A stretch of DNA of 64,000 bases from Triplophysa rosa (Eukaryota > Chordata > Actinopteri > Cypriniformes > Nemacheilidae), in NCBI RefSeq assembly GCF_024868665.1, contig NC_079906.1, positions 13,330,807-13,394,806 of the forward strand, written 5' to 3'. Below are positions 47,822-58,984 of this stretch, in pieces. A program made the translations under genes and the position numbers. Numbering within the stretch: position 1 is the first letter of the stretch; the number at the start of each line of letters is the position of its first letter. The notes beneath the pieces were generated by a model that ran no database searches, was not told where the DNA came from, and worked only from the letters and a program-made list of their open reading frames with translations.

Positions 47822-50800
47822 ACACACACACACGCACACACACACACACACACAAAGTAATCCTGTACAAAGCTTATTAAGAGTTTCAAGGAGCACAATC
47901 TTCCATTTCTTTGATATGAAATCATTTTCACTTCAGCTGTTAAAGGGAAGACCTCTCTCTGAAACCGGAATACTGTCATTCTTTTCTCTCTCTTATTCTT
48001 CTTCCTTCAGTCATCTCCCTGCATCTTCTGAGTCTCTATTCATGGTTCGTGTTCTCTCCTTCCCCCAATCTATTTGCTTCTTTTTCATCTACCTTATTGC
48101 ATTTTCTCTCTGAGCCTATTAAATGTTTATAATCAAGCTCACTTACTCAGTCTAAAGTGAAGTTTATTTTAGGTTCTGTTTGCACAAGGAGATCATTAAG
48201 AAATAGGCAACTGTGTCTGTATGTGGGTGTGGGGTGAATGATTTCTTCGTATTTATTGAGATGAGCAGGTATGCACGCAAAACCTTTACCAAATGTACAA
48301 TATTTCCTGGTATCCTGATGCATACTGTTTGAAAGTTTAGAAGGGAATGAAAGAAGCCATGACTGGCCCTAAAATTCCTCTGTACACAAATGCTAAAAAT
48401 GAAAGCAACTATAACTGACAATGGATAGCACTTTGAAAACTTGAGCCTAATATTTGGCATGCTTCTAAACATTTGGATTACTAGCTTTACATGAGTAAAA
48501 CAGGCTCTGGGTCTCATGGGCCCCTGGTAAAATGCTTAGGTCTATTTGCACTTCATAGTTGAAATTAGTCACCCGAAAATGTATTCTTCCCCCATCAGCC
48601 AAGAGGCAGAAAAAAACAGTCTACTAACATTAGCAAACCCTCATAAACCCAGTGACTAACACATCAAAACACACAAAACAAACCCAGATGTAGACATAAA
48701 CAAGGTGGATGCCTCCGTGAATGAATATTAGACAATCTGATTACAACATGCGCGCACACACATACAAATCTTATGCACTGGTTTGACAGCTGATTACTGT
48801 GCTCCGTTTGTTTCTAAAGCCAGGCTTCCTCTAAGGACGTCCCATTACACTCAAAGTAGAACAGAGAGAGAGAGAGAGCGAGAGAGAGACAGCATGCAAG
48901 ATAAGAGGCCTGCCTGTAATCCTCTATTAAACTACATTTATTACAAATGTGTATGCACACGGACACACGCACAGGGATATTTAATGATTCATGCATTAGC
49001 CCAATGCTGCTTTGGCCACACTATAATTGTACATTAGGTTGCATCAATGTAAACATAAGTGTCCACAATGTTAGAAATAAACACAACAACAAATGCTGAA
49101 GAACACACAAACACATTTGCCCTTCTAGGAGAATAACAACATAAAAAAAACTTCAAACTATGTCAATTTCCCCTTTTAAACAATGAGATCTGTGCTTATT
49201 AAGAAACTGTAACTGCAGTTTCTCTGGGTGAATAAGAAAAGAAAGGGATTATTTAATGGAAAACTCCTTCATATTAACCCTCCATCTCCCTTAGGACATC
49301 AATACTCACAACAAAATCTCACAATGAGAAGAAAGCAGCTCCGCCTGTTTAGATATGTAAACACACACGCATATGCTGTCTTTATTCATTTAAAGACTTG
49401 TGTGAGAGAAAAAGCAAGATAAAGGAAGAAACAGAGCGCAAAGAAAAATGGAGGAGTGAGGAATGGAGAACAAGAGGGGGATGGAGAGAGAAGTGTGCTT
49501 TCCTCATGGAGTAAAGAGAGAGAGAGAATTTTACCAGAGGGAAACTAACACTGCAGTCCTACGAACTCCTCAATGCATTGCCCCCCCCCCCCTCCACACA
49601 CACACACACACACACAGGTTTGTTTCACTATTTTAGCAATATAATTGTGAGGACATTTTCCAAATTTAGCACTCACAGGCATAGTCAAAGCTGTAGAGAC
49701 CCACTGTATACACCCTTTGAACTAAATCGGCAATATTCTTCACCATTTATCCAGTTGACCTTAAAATCAGGATTTCCCCCTAGTGCAAACAATGATAAAT
49801 AACAAAAAAAGCCACAAAACCGCACAGATCCTTTTAAATGTATCATTGTAGCCAGCATATCTGTAAATAACAAATCACCATTTACAGCCTCTCCAAAACC
49901 ACAAGAATATACCCCTCCCATCAAAAGCCATCAAGAAAAACTAGCCGCTGTGACCGAGCAATGCTCTCCTCAGCGCTAATACTTTCTCATGTTACCACCG
50001 AAATGCCATTAAAGGGTTTTGTTTCTTGCTAATACAGTAAGAAATCGTTCTAGGATAAGGTAATTCACATTGATCCCGAAATGTTTTAGAGGAAAAAGGC
50101 CTGCCAGTCAATCAAGAGTCTCTGAAAATATATTTTCTTTTATCTTTAACCCTCCCATATAGATTCACCACACTGACACATAGCCTCCAGCAAAATTTCA
50201 TGATGGAGCACTTAGCCATTTACATTGCAGAAAAGAGTTAGCCAAACCAATCTGACCTGATTTGATTTCATCCTCATGACCTTAATAGCCTCATTTGCCC
50301 ATTTTTGCCCCCCCCCCACTTCCTGTTTCTCAAAGATATGGGTCTTACCAGTAACCGTGACGAGCATGGGGGCCACCAGCGGTCGGTTGTTGTCCAGTTT
50401 TCGGCTGAGGCGGATCTCTCCGCTCGTGTGGTTTAGCAGCAGCAGGTGCAGCTCATTTCCTCTGTCGATAGTGTAGTAGAGACGGTCCGAAACATCTGGG
50501 TCATGGGCTGGAACCCGTCCAATAACACCACTTGGGAAGGTGTTGGACCGATTTGAGACAAAGTTGTTGAAGATGATTTGAAAATCTTGCATTTGGGGCC
50601 CATTATCATTCTGGTCGACGAGTCGGATCCGCACCGTGGCTCGACTCACCAGCGGTGCTGACGTGGCCTGGACGACGATCACATACTCATTGCGTGTCTC
50701 ATAGTCGAGGTCAATTAAAGACGTAAGCTCCCCTGAAAAAATGTCCATCTGGAAGATTTCTGGAATGTTGCCCTCCACAATCTGATACATGATCTGAGCA

Positions 50801-53800
50801 TTAGGGCCCTCGTCTGGATCCGTCGCCGTTATTTGAGCAACGACGGAACCAACGGCACTGTTCTCTTTTACTAGAACCTCAAAATCATCTGCAGGGAACA
50901 CTGGGGCATTGTCATTGACATCCATGACGCTGACTTGAATGTGTACAGGTGTTCGTTGGGGTGGAATGCCGCGATCTACAGCGTATGCAGTCAGCTCGTA
51001 AAATGGCACGCTTTCACGGTCAAGTCTCCTGACAGTTCGGACTATTCCAGACGTCGGTTCGATGGTGAAATCGCCATCCCCGTCCTCTCCGTTCTGGAAT
51101 GTGTACTGAACACGACCATTGGCGTGAGCATCACGGTCCGTAGCGGAAATCTGTAGAACGCTAGTGAAGGGTGGGGCATCTTCACTGACCCCGCCCTGAT
51201 ACCTGGGACTCAGGAACTGAGGTGCATTGTCATTCACGTCATTAACATTGACTTCAACATATGTAGTGTCGGATTTTTGTGGAATCCCATTGTCACGAGC
51301 AGTGATGGCAAGCGTGTAGGTCATCTGGTCTTCATAGTCCAGTTCAGCATGGAGTGTAATCGCTCCAGTCGCAGGATCGATACGGAACTGTGGAATGTTG
51401 TCCTCCAAGTAATAAGTGATGCGTGCGTTTTCTCCAACGTCTTCATCCGTAGCACTTATTACCACCACAGTGCTGCCGGGAGGCCGGTCCTCATTTACAC
51501 TTACTGAATAATGAGCGCTCTGAAAAACAGGACGGTGTGTGTTGGCATCTGTGATGTTGACGTGTACCTGACAGGTGTCGTGCAGCGTTCTGTCAGAAGC
51601 AGTGACTGTTAGCACATAGCGACGCTCTTGTTTGTAGTCCAAAGGCAGAGCAAGAGACACAAGGCCAGCTCCGCCGGCTGTGCTAATGGCAAACCGATTA
51701 CGCGTGTTTCCGCCAGTGATCTGATACGTGACTGCGCTATTTACATCACGGTCAACAGCGGTCACGATGACTACGCTTGTGCCAACAGCTGCATCTTCGT
51801 TTAGCCTGACGTAATACTCTTTTTGTAGAAATTCAGGCCTATTATCATTAACATCCATTACTGTGATCGTAATGCTAGCTGTGGCGGAAAGGGGCGGGGC
51901 ACCATAATCCCGTGCCTCAACGCCGAAGTAATAGTGCTCTACTGATTCACGGTCGAGCTCTGAGCGCACTGTGACCCAACCAGTGGCAGCGTTAATAACA
52001 AACGGTGTATCTGAGCCAGTTCCTGTTAAACGGTATTCTAGACGTGCGTTGTCACCATTATCTGTGTCAATAGCTTGTATGTGGAGAATGGAGTGACCAA
52101 TAGGAGCGCTCTCCAGCACTGTCACCTGAAAAGGTGTGGATACAAAGATTGGTGGGTTATCGTTGACATCTGTGACCTGCACGCTTACAATTCCAGTGTT
52201 GTTGGACAGTGGCGGGCGGCCATTGTCTTGTGCCCGCAGACGTAGCGTGTATTCACGTTCTGTCTCAAAGTCCAGCGGTGCCACCACCTGGATCTCTCCA
52301 GTAACACTGTCAATAGCAAACTGTCCTCGGCTGTTTCCACTAATGATGTTATAATGCACAGCAGCATTCACATCTTTATCCAAATCCGAAGCAGTAACCC
52401 GAAGAATTTCAGAATGTGGCCGAACATCCTCTCTGACAGCAACCACATAACGTTTTTGACTGAATTGTGGCACATTGTCATTCTCATCCAAGACAGTGAT
52501 ATGAACACTAACGGTAGCCGACCGTGGCCCTGGCTCTCTCCCTTGGTCGCTCGCTTCCACCAGCAATGTGTAACGCTCATTTGCTTCTCTGTCAACAATG
52601 CCACGTGTTGTGATCAAACCCGACCGTGGGTCAATCTCAAACGCGGAACGTGCAACAGCCGCACTTTCTCCAACAAACCTGTAACGTATGTTTGCGTTTG
52701 CTGGCGAGTCGAGATCAGTTGCACGCAGTTGTAAGATAGGATATCCCTCCTCCACGTTCTCTCGAATCGTCTCACGGTATTCTGTTTGCTCAAACACAGG
52801 AGAGTGATCATTACGATCAGCCACATTGATGGTCACCATAGTTGTTGCAGAAAGACGTGGTGAGCCGTGGTCTGTGGCAGTGACTCTGAAATAATGCAGG
52901 TCCATGTACTCTCTATCCAGAATCTGTGTGGTGGTGAGAAGGCCAGTAATTGGGTCAATTTGGAAGTAGTCCATGGATCTGCTGTTCATTAAAGGGGCCA
53001 TGCTGTAACTGAGTCTGCCTGCCTCACCAGCATCGGGATCATCAGCTGTCATAGCTATGACTGAGGTACCATGAGGCTGGTTCTCAGCAACCTGAACCTG
53101 ATAGTTATACTGGGGGAAATGGGGATGTCGATTAGCAGCTCTACGGGAGCGCCCAACAGGAGGGACACCTGCCTGCTCTTCATCAAATTCCTGTCTGTCT
53201 CCTGTCTGCGCTTCATCACTCTCTCCCTCATTTTTGTTATGCTGATTTATCCATATTCCCTCATATTTATGCCATTCTTTATTTTCTTCATTCTCTAAAT
53301 GAGAAGTGTTTTTATTTTCATCCTTTTCTTTTATATCAGGTAAATTTGTGTTTTCATTAACTGAATCTTCCTTTGTGTCCTCTGCAATCACCCACTCCAT
53401 GCTTTCTTCCCTTTCTCTCTGTGCACGCTTTCTGTCACCCTCCCCCCTTTCCTCCCCTTTTACTCCGCCCTCTCTCTGTCCCGCCCTCCTACCGCACTCA
53501 GGATCGGCTTCCAGCTGCTCTTTTGCCTGACTGACACCCTCAGCTTGTAATGACACCCGTTTACCGGATTTTAATTGCGGTCGCGCGGCTCCCCCATCGG
53601 CGCTTAAACTCTCGTGGGCGCTGTAGTCATCACCCTCAGCACGGAGATTTTCCACCGAGGCGGAGTCCCGCTGAGTACTAGAGCACGGATAATGTGAGCT
53701 TTCCTTTCGTGTAAAGTCGTTCTCTTCACTGGCAGAATCATTTTGTGCTACATTTCTATTTTGACCATCAAGACTGCTGCTGTTGGTGTTATGTTGTTTT

Positions 53801-55386
53801 TTCGCGCAGTTGTTGTTGTTACTATTGAAATTCCACAGAAACAAAGTTTCAGTAAAGTTCATCGAGTTTGCACTTGGAGCTGTCCACTGAGCGGCTGGTG
53901 CTGAAACTTTTCTCGCGCAACCTCCAGTGAAAGAGTGTGAGTCACCAGATCGTTTAGTAAAGTTGAGTTCAACTAAGAGGTAGATGTGTGATGGAGTATG
54001 ACCCCGGGCAGTATCAGTAGCAGATGAGTCAGAGTTGCGCTCTTCACAGAAATTCGCGTCTATGCAATGCGCGCTCATTTCTGATGATCTATGATAATGA
54101 GCGTTTTTGTCATTAGAGCGCGTCTCGGAGGATGTTGCAACAGGAGAGATTCCGTCGAGCCAGTCAGTCTGTGGCATTAAATCCTCAGCTGTTTTGCCTA
54201 ATACAGCAGTCCGTTTGAGTGACTTGGGTGAACAACGCATTTCAGACTTTTCACACTCTAAACCTCTCAGGTCGTTTGCGTGCGCCGTGGAATTTACAGA
54301 TTGCAATATTAAGTTGTAATATGAGAATGTAATCTTTGTCTTTTCTCTTGTCTGTCTTCCACAAACAGCACGGCACATGCCTACCGGGCGCTTCAGAGAG
54401 ATGTTGAACCGGTGCCAGTCAGTGCTGTGCCAGGCTGGATGCCTTTCAGAACAACCTGTGCACACCACAGCAGATTCCGTGATCCGGTGTGACTCGAGAC
54501 AGCTGCTTGCTTCGCTTGGAGAGAGGTGCTGCGCGCATGGTTCCGAGCACCCCCGAGTATTCCCAAAGCCTGTTTTGAAAGACCCATTCCAGCCCTCTGT
54601 GCTGAGATCGATATCATTCAGGGGCCCTGAAAGGGGAAGGTCCGTTGTCGCTTTGTCCAATTTATTGGCGTCCGAAACACCGCAAGCCACATTAGAATGA
54701 GAATAATATTTTGATAACGCACGAGCTGGTCTCCTGGCAGCGGTAAACTCCTGTTTTGAGTGACATGGGCAGTGATTAGGCCTACATTTCCCATCCACTG
54801 TTTTACTTTTATCCAACTGCGTGCGAAACAACGCGCAAACCAGTTCCAGGTGCTCGCTTTGTGTAACGACCCTGTCCGTGGTGATGTTTAGATGTGTCTG
54901 TATCCGCGAGTACGCTCTAGTCCTTTGTATAGTTCTCTTTTTGCCATACTGAACTGGAGAGTCGAGAACAGGGGAAACAACGCCCTTCTCTCCGCCGCCA
55001 CTCCACGCTGGCTGGTGATGACAGCGTCCGGTGTGTGGCGCCGGTTCTGATACACATATTGTAGAATTCCGGTAATCCGGACACCACGGATATGACGGGA
55101 TTGCCACTGAACTGGACCGTAAGCATTGTTCGTACATTACGCATTTTATTCGCCGTCCCTGTATCGTCTGTGTAGGGTGGATCTTCCAATTGCCCCAAGC
55201 CAGAGCCCCCGTTAGCGTTCCGTCGGGTAGTCTTTCGCTTTGAGTGTCTCCGGGGGCTGGGTGGGAGCGCAGGGAGCGGCAGCACGGTCCCGCTGCACTC
55301 CCCGTGATAACGGTGAACAAAGAGCCGAGGAGCAGGTGTAAGAGCAGCGGCGAAAGCGAGCCCAAGTCCAGCAGCAGTGCAGCCAT
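19933..55386 (-). CDS. celsr3: Cadherin EGF LAG seven-pass G-type receptor 3 (CELSR3/Flamingo), 36 coding exons
   Basis: Exons in transcript order: 55386-50349, 43733-43396, 43064-42776, 38941-38719, 37629-37514, 37385-37297, 36740-36583, 36487-36324, 36028-35903, 35434-35265, 35159-34974, 34695-34585, 34220-34052, 32951-32810, 32304-32184, 30461-30278, 29833-29732, 29649-29555, 29066-28857, 28719-28536, 27959-27810, 27726-27552, 27458-27291, 26605-26479, 26357-26151, 24639-24465, 24392-24280, 24163-24084, 23769-23643, 23208-23089, 22978-22881, 22449-22358, 22180-22007, 21234-21046, 20968-20101, 19960-19933. Every junction is GT-AG and phases close; total 11,106 nt, about 3701 residues (human CELSR3 about 3312). 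Order: signal peptide, long pro-region, nine cadherin repeats, EGF and laminin-G modules, laminin EGF, hormone-receptor domain, GAIN/GPS, seven TM helices, long cytoplasmic tail. The text follows human CELSR3 rather than CELSR1/2 ([42 protein letters not shown]). The protein is a plasma-membrane homophilic adhesion receptor of the Frizzled/Van Gogh polarity pathway, needed for axon tracts and neuronal migration. Intron 1 is about 6.6 kb. Confidence 0.96.
21379..21798. mobile_element. Inverted-repeat MITE in celsr3 intron 33
   Basis: It starts GGGACAGTTCACCC and ends GGGTGAACTGTTCTTTT, with TCACTCACCCTC-like and GAGGGTGAGTAAATGA internal arms. The centre holds repeated AAGAACTGTTTGKTT and AACAAAGAAA words, so short open frames appear on both strands. 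No protein is encoded. Confidence 0.75.
21920..21998. mobile_element. Solo arm of the same MITE family next to celsr3 exon 33
   Basis: AAAGTGATAGTTCGCCCC, AATTCTGTCATCATTTACTC and ACCCTCTTGTCAATTCAAACC match one end of the 39573-39855 element; no second arm is present. It lies within 10-90 nt of the exon 33 donor. Confidence 0.65.
23089..29833 (-). CDS. celsr3: celsr3 exons for hormone-receptor, GAIN/GPS and seven-TM module
   Basis: Exons 17-30 of the gene. Exons 17-18 encode the hormone-receptor domain ([32 protein letters not shown]). Exons 19-24 encode the GAIN domain, ending in the [32 protein letters not shown]. The tripeptide at the usual autoproteolysis point is RLG rather than HL(S/T), so self-cleavage is unlikely; mammalian CELSR3 also lacks the canonical residues. 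Exons 25-30 give seven hydrophobic helices: [111 protein letters not shown]. The exon 25 acceptor is a tandem NAGNAG. Confidence 0.93.
23275..23499. mobile_element. GTTCACC-type MITE in celsr3 intron 29-30
   Basis: The left arm has GGTTCACCTTCAAAATAAAAATTATG then CATCATTTACTCACCCTC; the right arm ends GAAGGTGAACTACTCCTTTA. The middle has TATGACTTTCTTTCTTACGC and AACACAAAAGAAGAT, as in related copies. Confidence 0.7.
23911..24017. mobile_element. Short perfect-type MITE in celsr3 intron 28
   Basis: About 107 bp, almost wholly palindromic: AAAGGAGTAGTTCTCCCAAA and ATGGTCCCCATTGACTT at the left are mirrored by AAGTCAACGGGGACCAT and TTTGGGTTGAACTATTCCTTT at the right. Confidence 0.8.
26637..26770. 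repeat. MITE fragment in celsr3 intron 23
   Basis: It contains CCAAACCTGTATGACTGC, AAACACAAAAGAAGATATT, AGAATGTTCGTAACCAAAC and TTTTGTGTCCATACAATAGAATGGG, pieces of the same family as 39573-39855, without recognisable ends. Confidence 0.55.
29834..30277. other. celsr3 intron 16, T-rich on the plus strand
   Basis: The interval is dominated by low-complexity TTTTATTTT-like runs. No gene or named repeat is seen. Confidence 0.5.
32360..32402. repeat. TA and GA microsatellite
   Basis: A short (AT)n run passes into a pure (GA)n run in celsr3 intron 14. Confidence 0.9.
33367..33408. repeat. (CT)n microsatellite
   Basis: About 21 uninterrupted CT units lie in celsr3 intron 13. Confidence 0.95.
39573..39855. 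mobile_element. Full-length GTTCACC-type MITE in celsr3 intron 3
   Basis: The arms are AAAGGGATAGTTCAACCAAA and TTTTGGAGGAACTATCCCTTT, with TATTCACCCTCATGTCATTC and GAGGGTGAATAAATGATGAC inside. The body reads TATGACTTTCTTTCTTCTGC, AGAACACAAAAGATATTTTG and TTTTGTGTTCCACAG. It serves as the reference copy for the fragments elsewhere in the window. Confidence 0.8.
41003..41430. repeat. Composite repeat with a retroposon-like 3' tail
   Basis: Outer parts resemble the MITE family (GTACACCCAAAAATA at the left, TTTAGGTGAACTGTCC at the right). Between them is GTAAAGCTGCTTTGGAAC followed by GAAAAGCGCTATATAAATAA and a short ATTGAATTGAAA tail, a 3' end common to fish SINE/LINE-like repeats. One element appears inserted in another. 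Confidence 0.5.
43262..43392 (+). repeat. tRNA-derived SINE beside celsr3 exon 2
   Basis: The head looks like a tRNA: box A region TAGTTCAGTGGTAAGAGC, an anticodon arm TGGCG-CTAACAA-CGCCA, and a box B GGTTCGATCCC. The acceptor arms do not pair. A non-tRNA body follows with GTAAAAGCGTCTTGTAAATGC, the conserved 3' end of fish HE1/V-type SINEs. This is intron 2-proximal DNA on the plus strand, opposite to celsr3, and its tail runs to within a few bases of the exon 2 donor (43395-43394). Confidence 0.8.
44181..44306. mobile_element. Small MITE in celsr3 intron 1
   Basis: The left arm AAATGCTGGGTTGTTTCAA and GTTGGGTCAAATATGGACAA is mirrored by TTGTCTATATTTTCCCCAAC and TTTGAAACAACCCAACATTTT at the right. 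No protein is encoded. Confidence 0.7.
47332..47510. repeat. CA/CG microsatellite cluster
   Basis: A pure (CA)n run at 47332-47357 is followed by (CA)n passing into (CG)n at 47432-47460, an alternating purine-pyrimidine tract able in principle to adopt Z-DNA. Confidence 0.9.
47517..47713. repeat. Dispersed fish repeat
   Basis: It contains TTTATGGGGACATCCCATAG, GGTTTTTATACTGTACAAAC, CCCTACCCCTACACCACCCC and ATGGGGACAAAAATTC. I recognise this as a common interspersed sequence in teleosts; its class is not clear from this copy. Confidence 0.55.
47734..47854. repeat. Interrupted (CA)n microsatellite
   Basis: About 120 bp of CA with ACGC and AACA interruptions. It creates long spurious Cys/Val frames on the minus strand. 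Confidence 0.95.
50349..55386 (-). CDS. celsr3: celsr3 exon 1: signal peptide, pro-region and all nine cadherin repeats
   Basis: This exon encodes residues 1-1679 in 5038 nt without a stop. The start at 55386 is chosen because [20 protein letters not shown] is a clear signal peptide. Residues about 35-745 are a low-complexity, Cys-containing, Ser/Asn/Glu/Lys-rich region with runs such as NSNNNN and a strongly acidic end, more than twice as long as the human counterpart. RSRR at 746-749 before AANRHP is a furin-type site. Cadherin repeats follow with calcium motifs: [50 protein letters not shown] (twice), DQNDNGP. The exon ends after ALDNNRPL-type sequence ([16 protein letters not shown]) at a GTAAGA donor. 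Translation past the donor quickly becomes intronic. Confidence 0.95.
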
Positions 55387-55707
55387 TAGTCTGGTGAAAT
55401 CCTTTCTTTCTCCCCCGTTCTCCCCTCTCCCTTTCAGTCTCTCGGTCCCTCTCTCAGAACAGAAGTCTCTCTTTCTCTCTCCAAACGCCGGTCAAGTGGC
55501 CAGCTCATCTACCACCGCCCGACTCCTTCCGCCGTGCTCCCCGGTCGCTCGGTGATCCCGGGAAGCTCGCATCTACTCTCGGTGTTTGGTAGAGCTCCGG
55601 CTAGCATCGGCACGAGCGCAGCATCTCTCGTTCACATCCAACATGGCTCACAGCGAACCCGGTGCTACCCTCACTCCTCCCCCTCTTGCCGCTTTCTCTC
55701 CTTTTCA

Positions 55708-55759
<52 letters not shown>

Positions 55760-55850
55760 CTCTCGGAGACTGGAATGGTTCGTTCCAGTGTGCGCAAGTC
55801 TGTTTCTCAGACTCCATGTCCACCACTGGAGAGATAACATAAACGTGACA
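55387..55850 (-). promoter_or_regulatory. Presumed celsr3 5' UTR / promoter-proximal region
   Basis: Upstream of the celsr3 ATG lies about 300 bp that is GC-richer than its surroundings and CpG-containing (for example CCGGTCGCTCGGTGATCCCG near 55541), followed by a pure (CT)n tract at 55711-55756. This suggests a CpG-type promoter and a GA-repeat (on the coding strand) in the leader or promoter. No TATA box or start site can be fixed. Confidence 0.45.
55711..55756. repeat. (CT)n microsatellite upstream of celsr3
   Basis: About 22 CT units, nearly pure, 325-370 bp upstream of the celsr3 start codon; GA-repeat on the gene's strand. Confidence 0.95.
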
Positions 55851-56518
55851 ATCTATCAGTATCAAAGTGAAATAATGCAAAACCCCACAACATCATTAAT
55901 AACGTGCCTTTAACACATTGAAATAATAAAAAACACCTTAAAGTATCAACAATTGAAATAAACATTCAATTTATGTAAATTCTATTTAAATGTTATTTTA
56001 ATATAGGAGTTTTTAAATTCACAAAAAAATAATTTGCTGAATTTCTGATTGTATTCTTGATAAAACAAAATTATGTTTGCCATGCAGTTAAGGGTCTGGG
56101 AGCGCTTGTGTTGTAGATTTAACAATCAATCGGAGCCTACCTGTGACGTCATGTTTTATCCAAGAAGCAATTTTCCGAGGAGTATTTTTTTATTCATTGT
56201 AGGCCTCCTGAATTTATATTACATTTTCTTTCTTTCCCTCCAGTTCTCATTCCTACTCCGCATTCCCTGTTTTCCATGTAGTGTTTGACCCAGGGCTATG
56301 GTTTTTGCTATTTTCATTTTATTTCAAATCACAGTAGCTAGGCCTACATGTGGGTGAATTGTGAGGCACGTGTCATGGGCGTATGTAAAAATCCCTGCTT
56401 AGTCAGAAATAGACTTGTGCTATACAAAAACAATCTGTGTCTTACACAGTCTGTCTGCCACTGACATGGTTGGAGCGAATCCACGGATGTTGAAAAATTT
56501 ATACGGCTTCATAATGCT

Positions 56519-56547
56519 GCTCTCTCTCTCTCCCTCTCTCTCACACA

Positions 56548-56579
<32 letters not shown>
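56519..56579. repeat. CT/CA compound microsatellite
   Basis: (CT)n with a short interruption passes directly into (CA)n. Confidence 0.95.
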
Positions 56580-56581
<2 letters not shown>

Positions 56582-58984
56582 CAGATAAGCTGCCCGCTGT
56601 TCGCGTGCTCTCATCAGAGCTGAGCGGAGCTGACTAAAGGGCTCGTGAATTTACCAGTGATGTCTAAGCAGAAAAAAAATTGTTTGCAAATTGTCCTCGT
56701 TGACTGTGGAGGATAAGATTCACGTCTGGTGTTGCGGGTGTGACTGTGTGTATGTCTAGACGTTTGATGGTATTATATCACACAGTTACGGCAGCCCTAA
56801 ATCCCATTAAGCGAGGAGGAGAGGGATTCCCATAACTGAAAGCCTCCTCTGTGAAACCTGTCTGGTAGACTGACTAGTAACACCGATCAACCCGCCTGCG
56901 ATTCAGCGGCTTGCCAAACACCCGCCGGGGAAAGCAATCATGTTTGGCGTTACTCATCATAACCCAAATAAAACGGAACCCATAATTTACATTCTTGCAT
57001 GTCATGCAATGCCTATATGCTGAGGCTTACATTTCAACTTATATTTCTTCTCAATGCTTATGCACTAAAGTAATACTCCTTTTTCAAGTCTCCTTCAAAA
57101 CTTTTAAAAGGATTTGGGTCCTGTGTGTCGGGCCACATGTGAATAAAAGTTCCATAAAATTACAAGACTTTTAACATCGGGACTTCTAGGGCAGATGCTG
57201 TACACAATGTAGCTGGAGGGATGCAACAGATAAGAATTGGTTGCATGGGTCCTCTCAAGATTCATTATTAAACTTTTAATTTTAAATGCATTAAAAATGG
57301 ATCGACACAAGAAAAACGACATCATCTGACCAACAAGAAGGCATTTCAGATCCTCCTGTTCAACATTCAACTCTGTCTGTAGACCGTTGAGTTCCCAAGC
57401 TTCAGTCCCAAAGGTCTTTTGATTAAAAGGCATCAGTGGATTCAAAATTGAAGTTCAAAGTGAGTGCATAAAAGGCTATTTTAGACCATTTTCATAAAAT
57501 GACTCAATCCACAGCAATGAGAAGCATATTATTTTCATGTCTGAAGGATTTTAATATCATGCACAATATCTTGTTTTATTCATTCCTGCATTGACTTTGA
57601 CAGGCTAAACATAGAGTGTTCCACAGAATCATTAATGAGCTGCCTATTCTATACAGAAATGGAATATTTTTGTGCATGCGGTTGTAGGAAAACAAGAGAA
57701 AGAGAGAGAGGCAGAGAATGAGAGAGAGACAGAGAGTGCTAATGGTCTGATTTGTAATCCCCCAAAAATCCAGCCTACGGATTACAGGGGGTGCACACTA
57801 CACAAAGCACAACTGGGGGCTCCTAATACACACAGATGTACACTTTACACACACACATACAGGTAAACGCAGATCCAAGGCCATGGCTATTCAATGCAGG
57901 AGTTACCATGGGAACGGAAAGAGTAGGGGGTGTGTTTCATCAAAAAGAGAGATTTGTGCGTCTCACAGACCACTACTGTTGATCTGTAATTGCTCGCATC
58001 CGCAACCCCTCCACACCACCCCCCAACCCCCCCACACACACACCCGTCTTCTCTGATCACCCTGCTAACCTCTCCCTGTGGACACAGCAGCAGGTGGCCT
58101 CAGCCCAGTGAGCATCTGTCATGGCTGGGTCAGAACGGGCAGGCAGCTACAATGCATATTCACGAGAGAGGGCTGGCTGTATAGGCAGACGGACAAATAA
58201 GTAGCCCACCTACTGTGTTGACCATTTTTATTTGTCAGTTCTTAGTGTGGGTGTGTACACAATACAGGCAGTAAGGTTTAATACATACACACCAGTCTTT
58301 GTCTTTTCAAGACATGCAAGCACACATCTCTTCTTCAGATATGGAATGTGCTGCACATTTTAAGACTGTTACCAAATCTGTGCACGGTGTGGGTTGTGGG
58401 TGTGCATTAATTAAAATGATGTGCACGTGGGCTTAACCAGAATATTCAATGTGATTCCACACCCAATCTGTAAAAGCAAAGTAAGCACCACCGTCTCGGG
58501 TCTCCTTCCCGTCATGTGGTCGCATGCATAAGCCTTCTGCTATTGCCCGGGAGCAGGGTGATGTCATTAGCAATTTTAGAGGATTATGAGATTATGAACG
58601 CTAGCATGTTCGTTATCTGCCTCAAGGTTATTGGATTCCGACATGGAGCTTTCGTAATTTAACTTATGAATGGCTCTTTGAGCAGATCTTGCACTCGCTC
58701 TCCCTCTCGTTCGTTCGCATGGGGCGAAAATGTGAAAACTTGGAATTAGTCCACTCATGCCCACACATGCGCACATGCACTCAAAAATGAGTTATAATCG
58801 CATTATTGGCACATCGGTCCCATTTCATGAACAAAAACAGCAGTCTGCTGTTTGCAGTCCAATCTAGCCAAATGGTAAATCCTAATAAAGAAACAAATGT
58901 GCAAAAGAATGAAAAAGGAACATACAAACACAGCTGGATAATAAACCCTAATTAATATGATAATGATTATCTTACAGTTTTTCA

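Larger units (their letters stand above)
43734..50348. other. celsr3 intron 1
   Basis: The 6.6-kb intron carries a MITE (44181-44306), a dispersed repeat fragment around 46640-46740 (GCAGGGCCGTCGCTAGC), the repeat at 47517-47713 and several CA tracts. No coding exon was recognised. GA- and purine-rich stretches occur at 44960-45070, 45540-45780 and 49420-49530. Confidence 0.5.

Noticed and set aside
47612..47979. Cys/Val-rich small proteins on both strands
   Set aside because: They are translations of an interrupted CA microsatellite.
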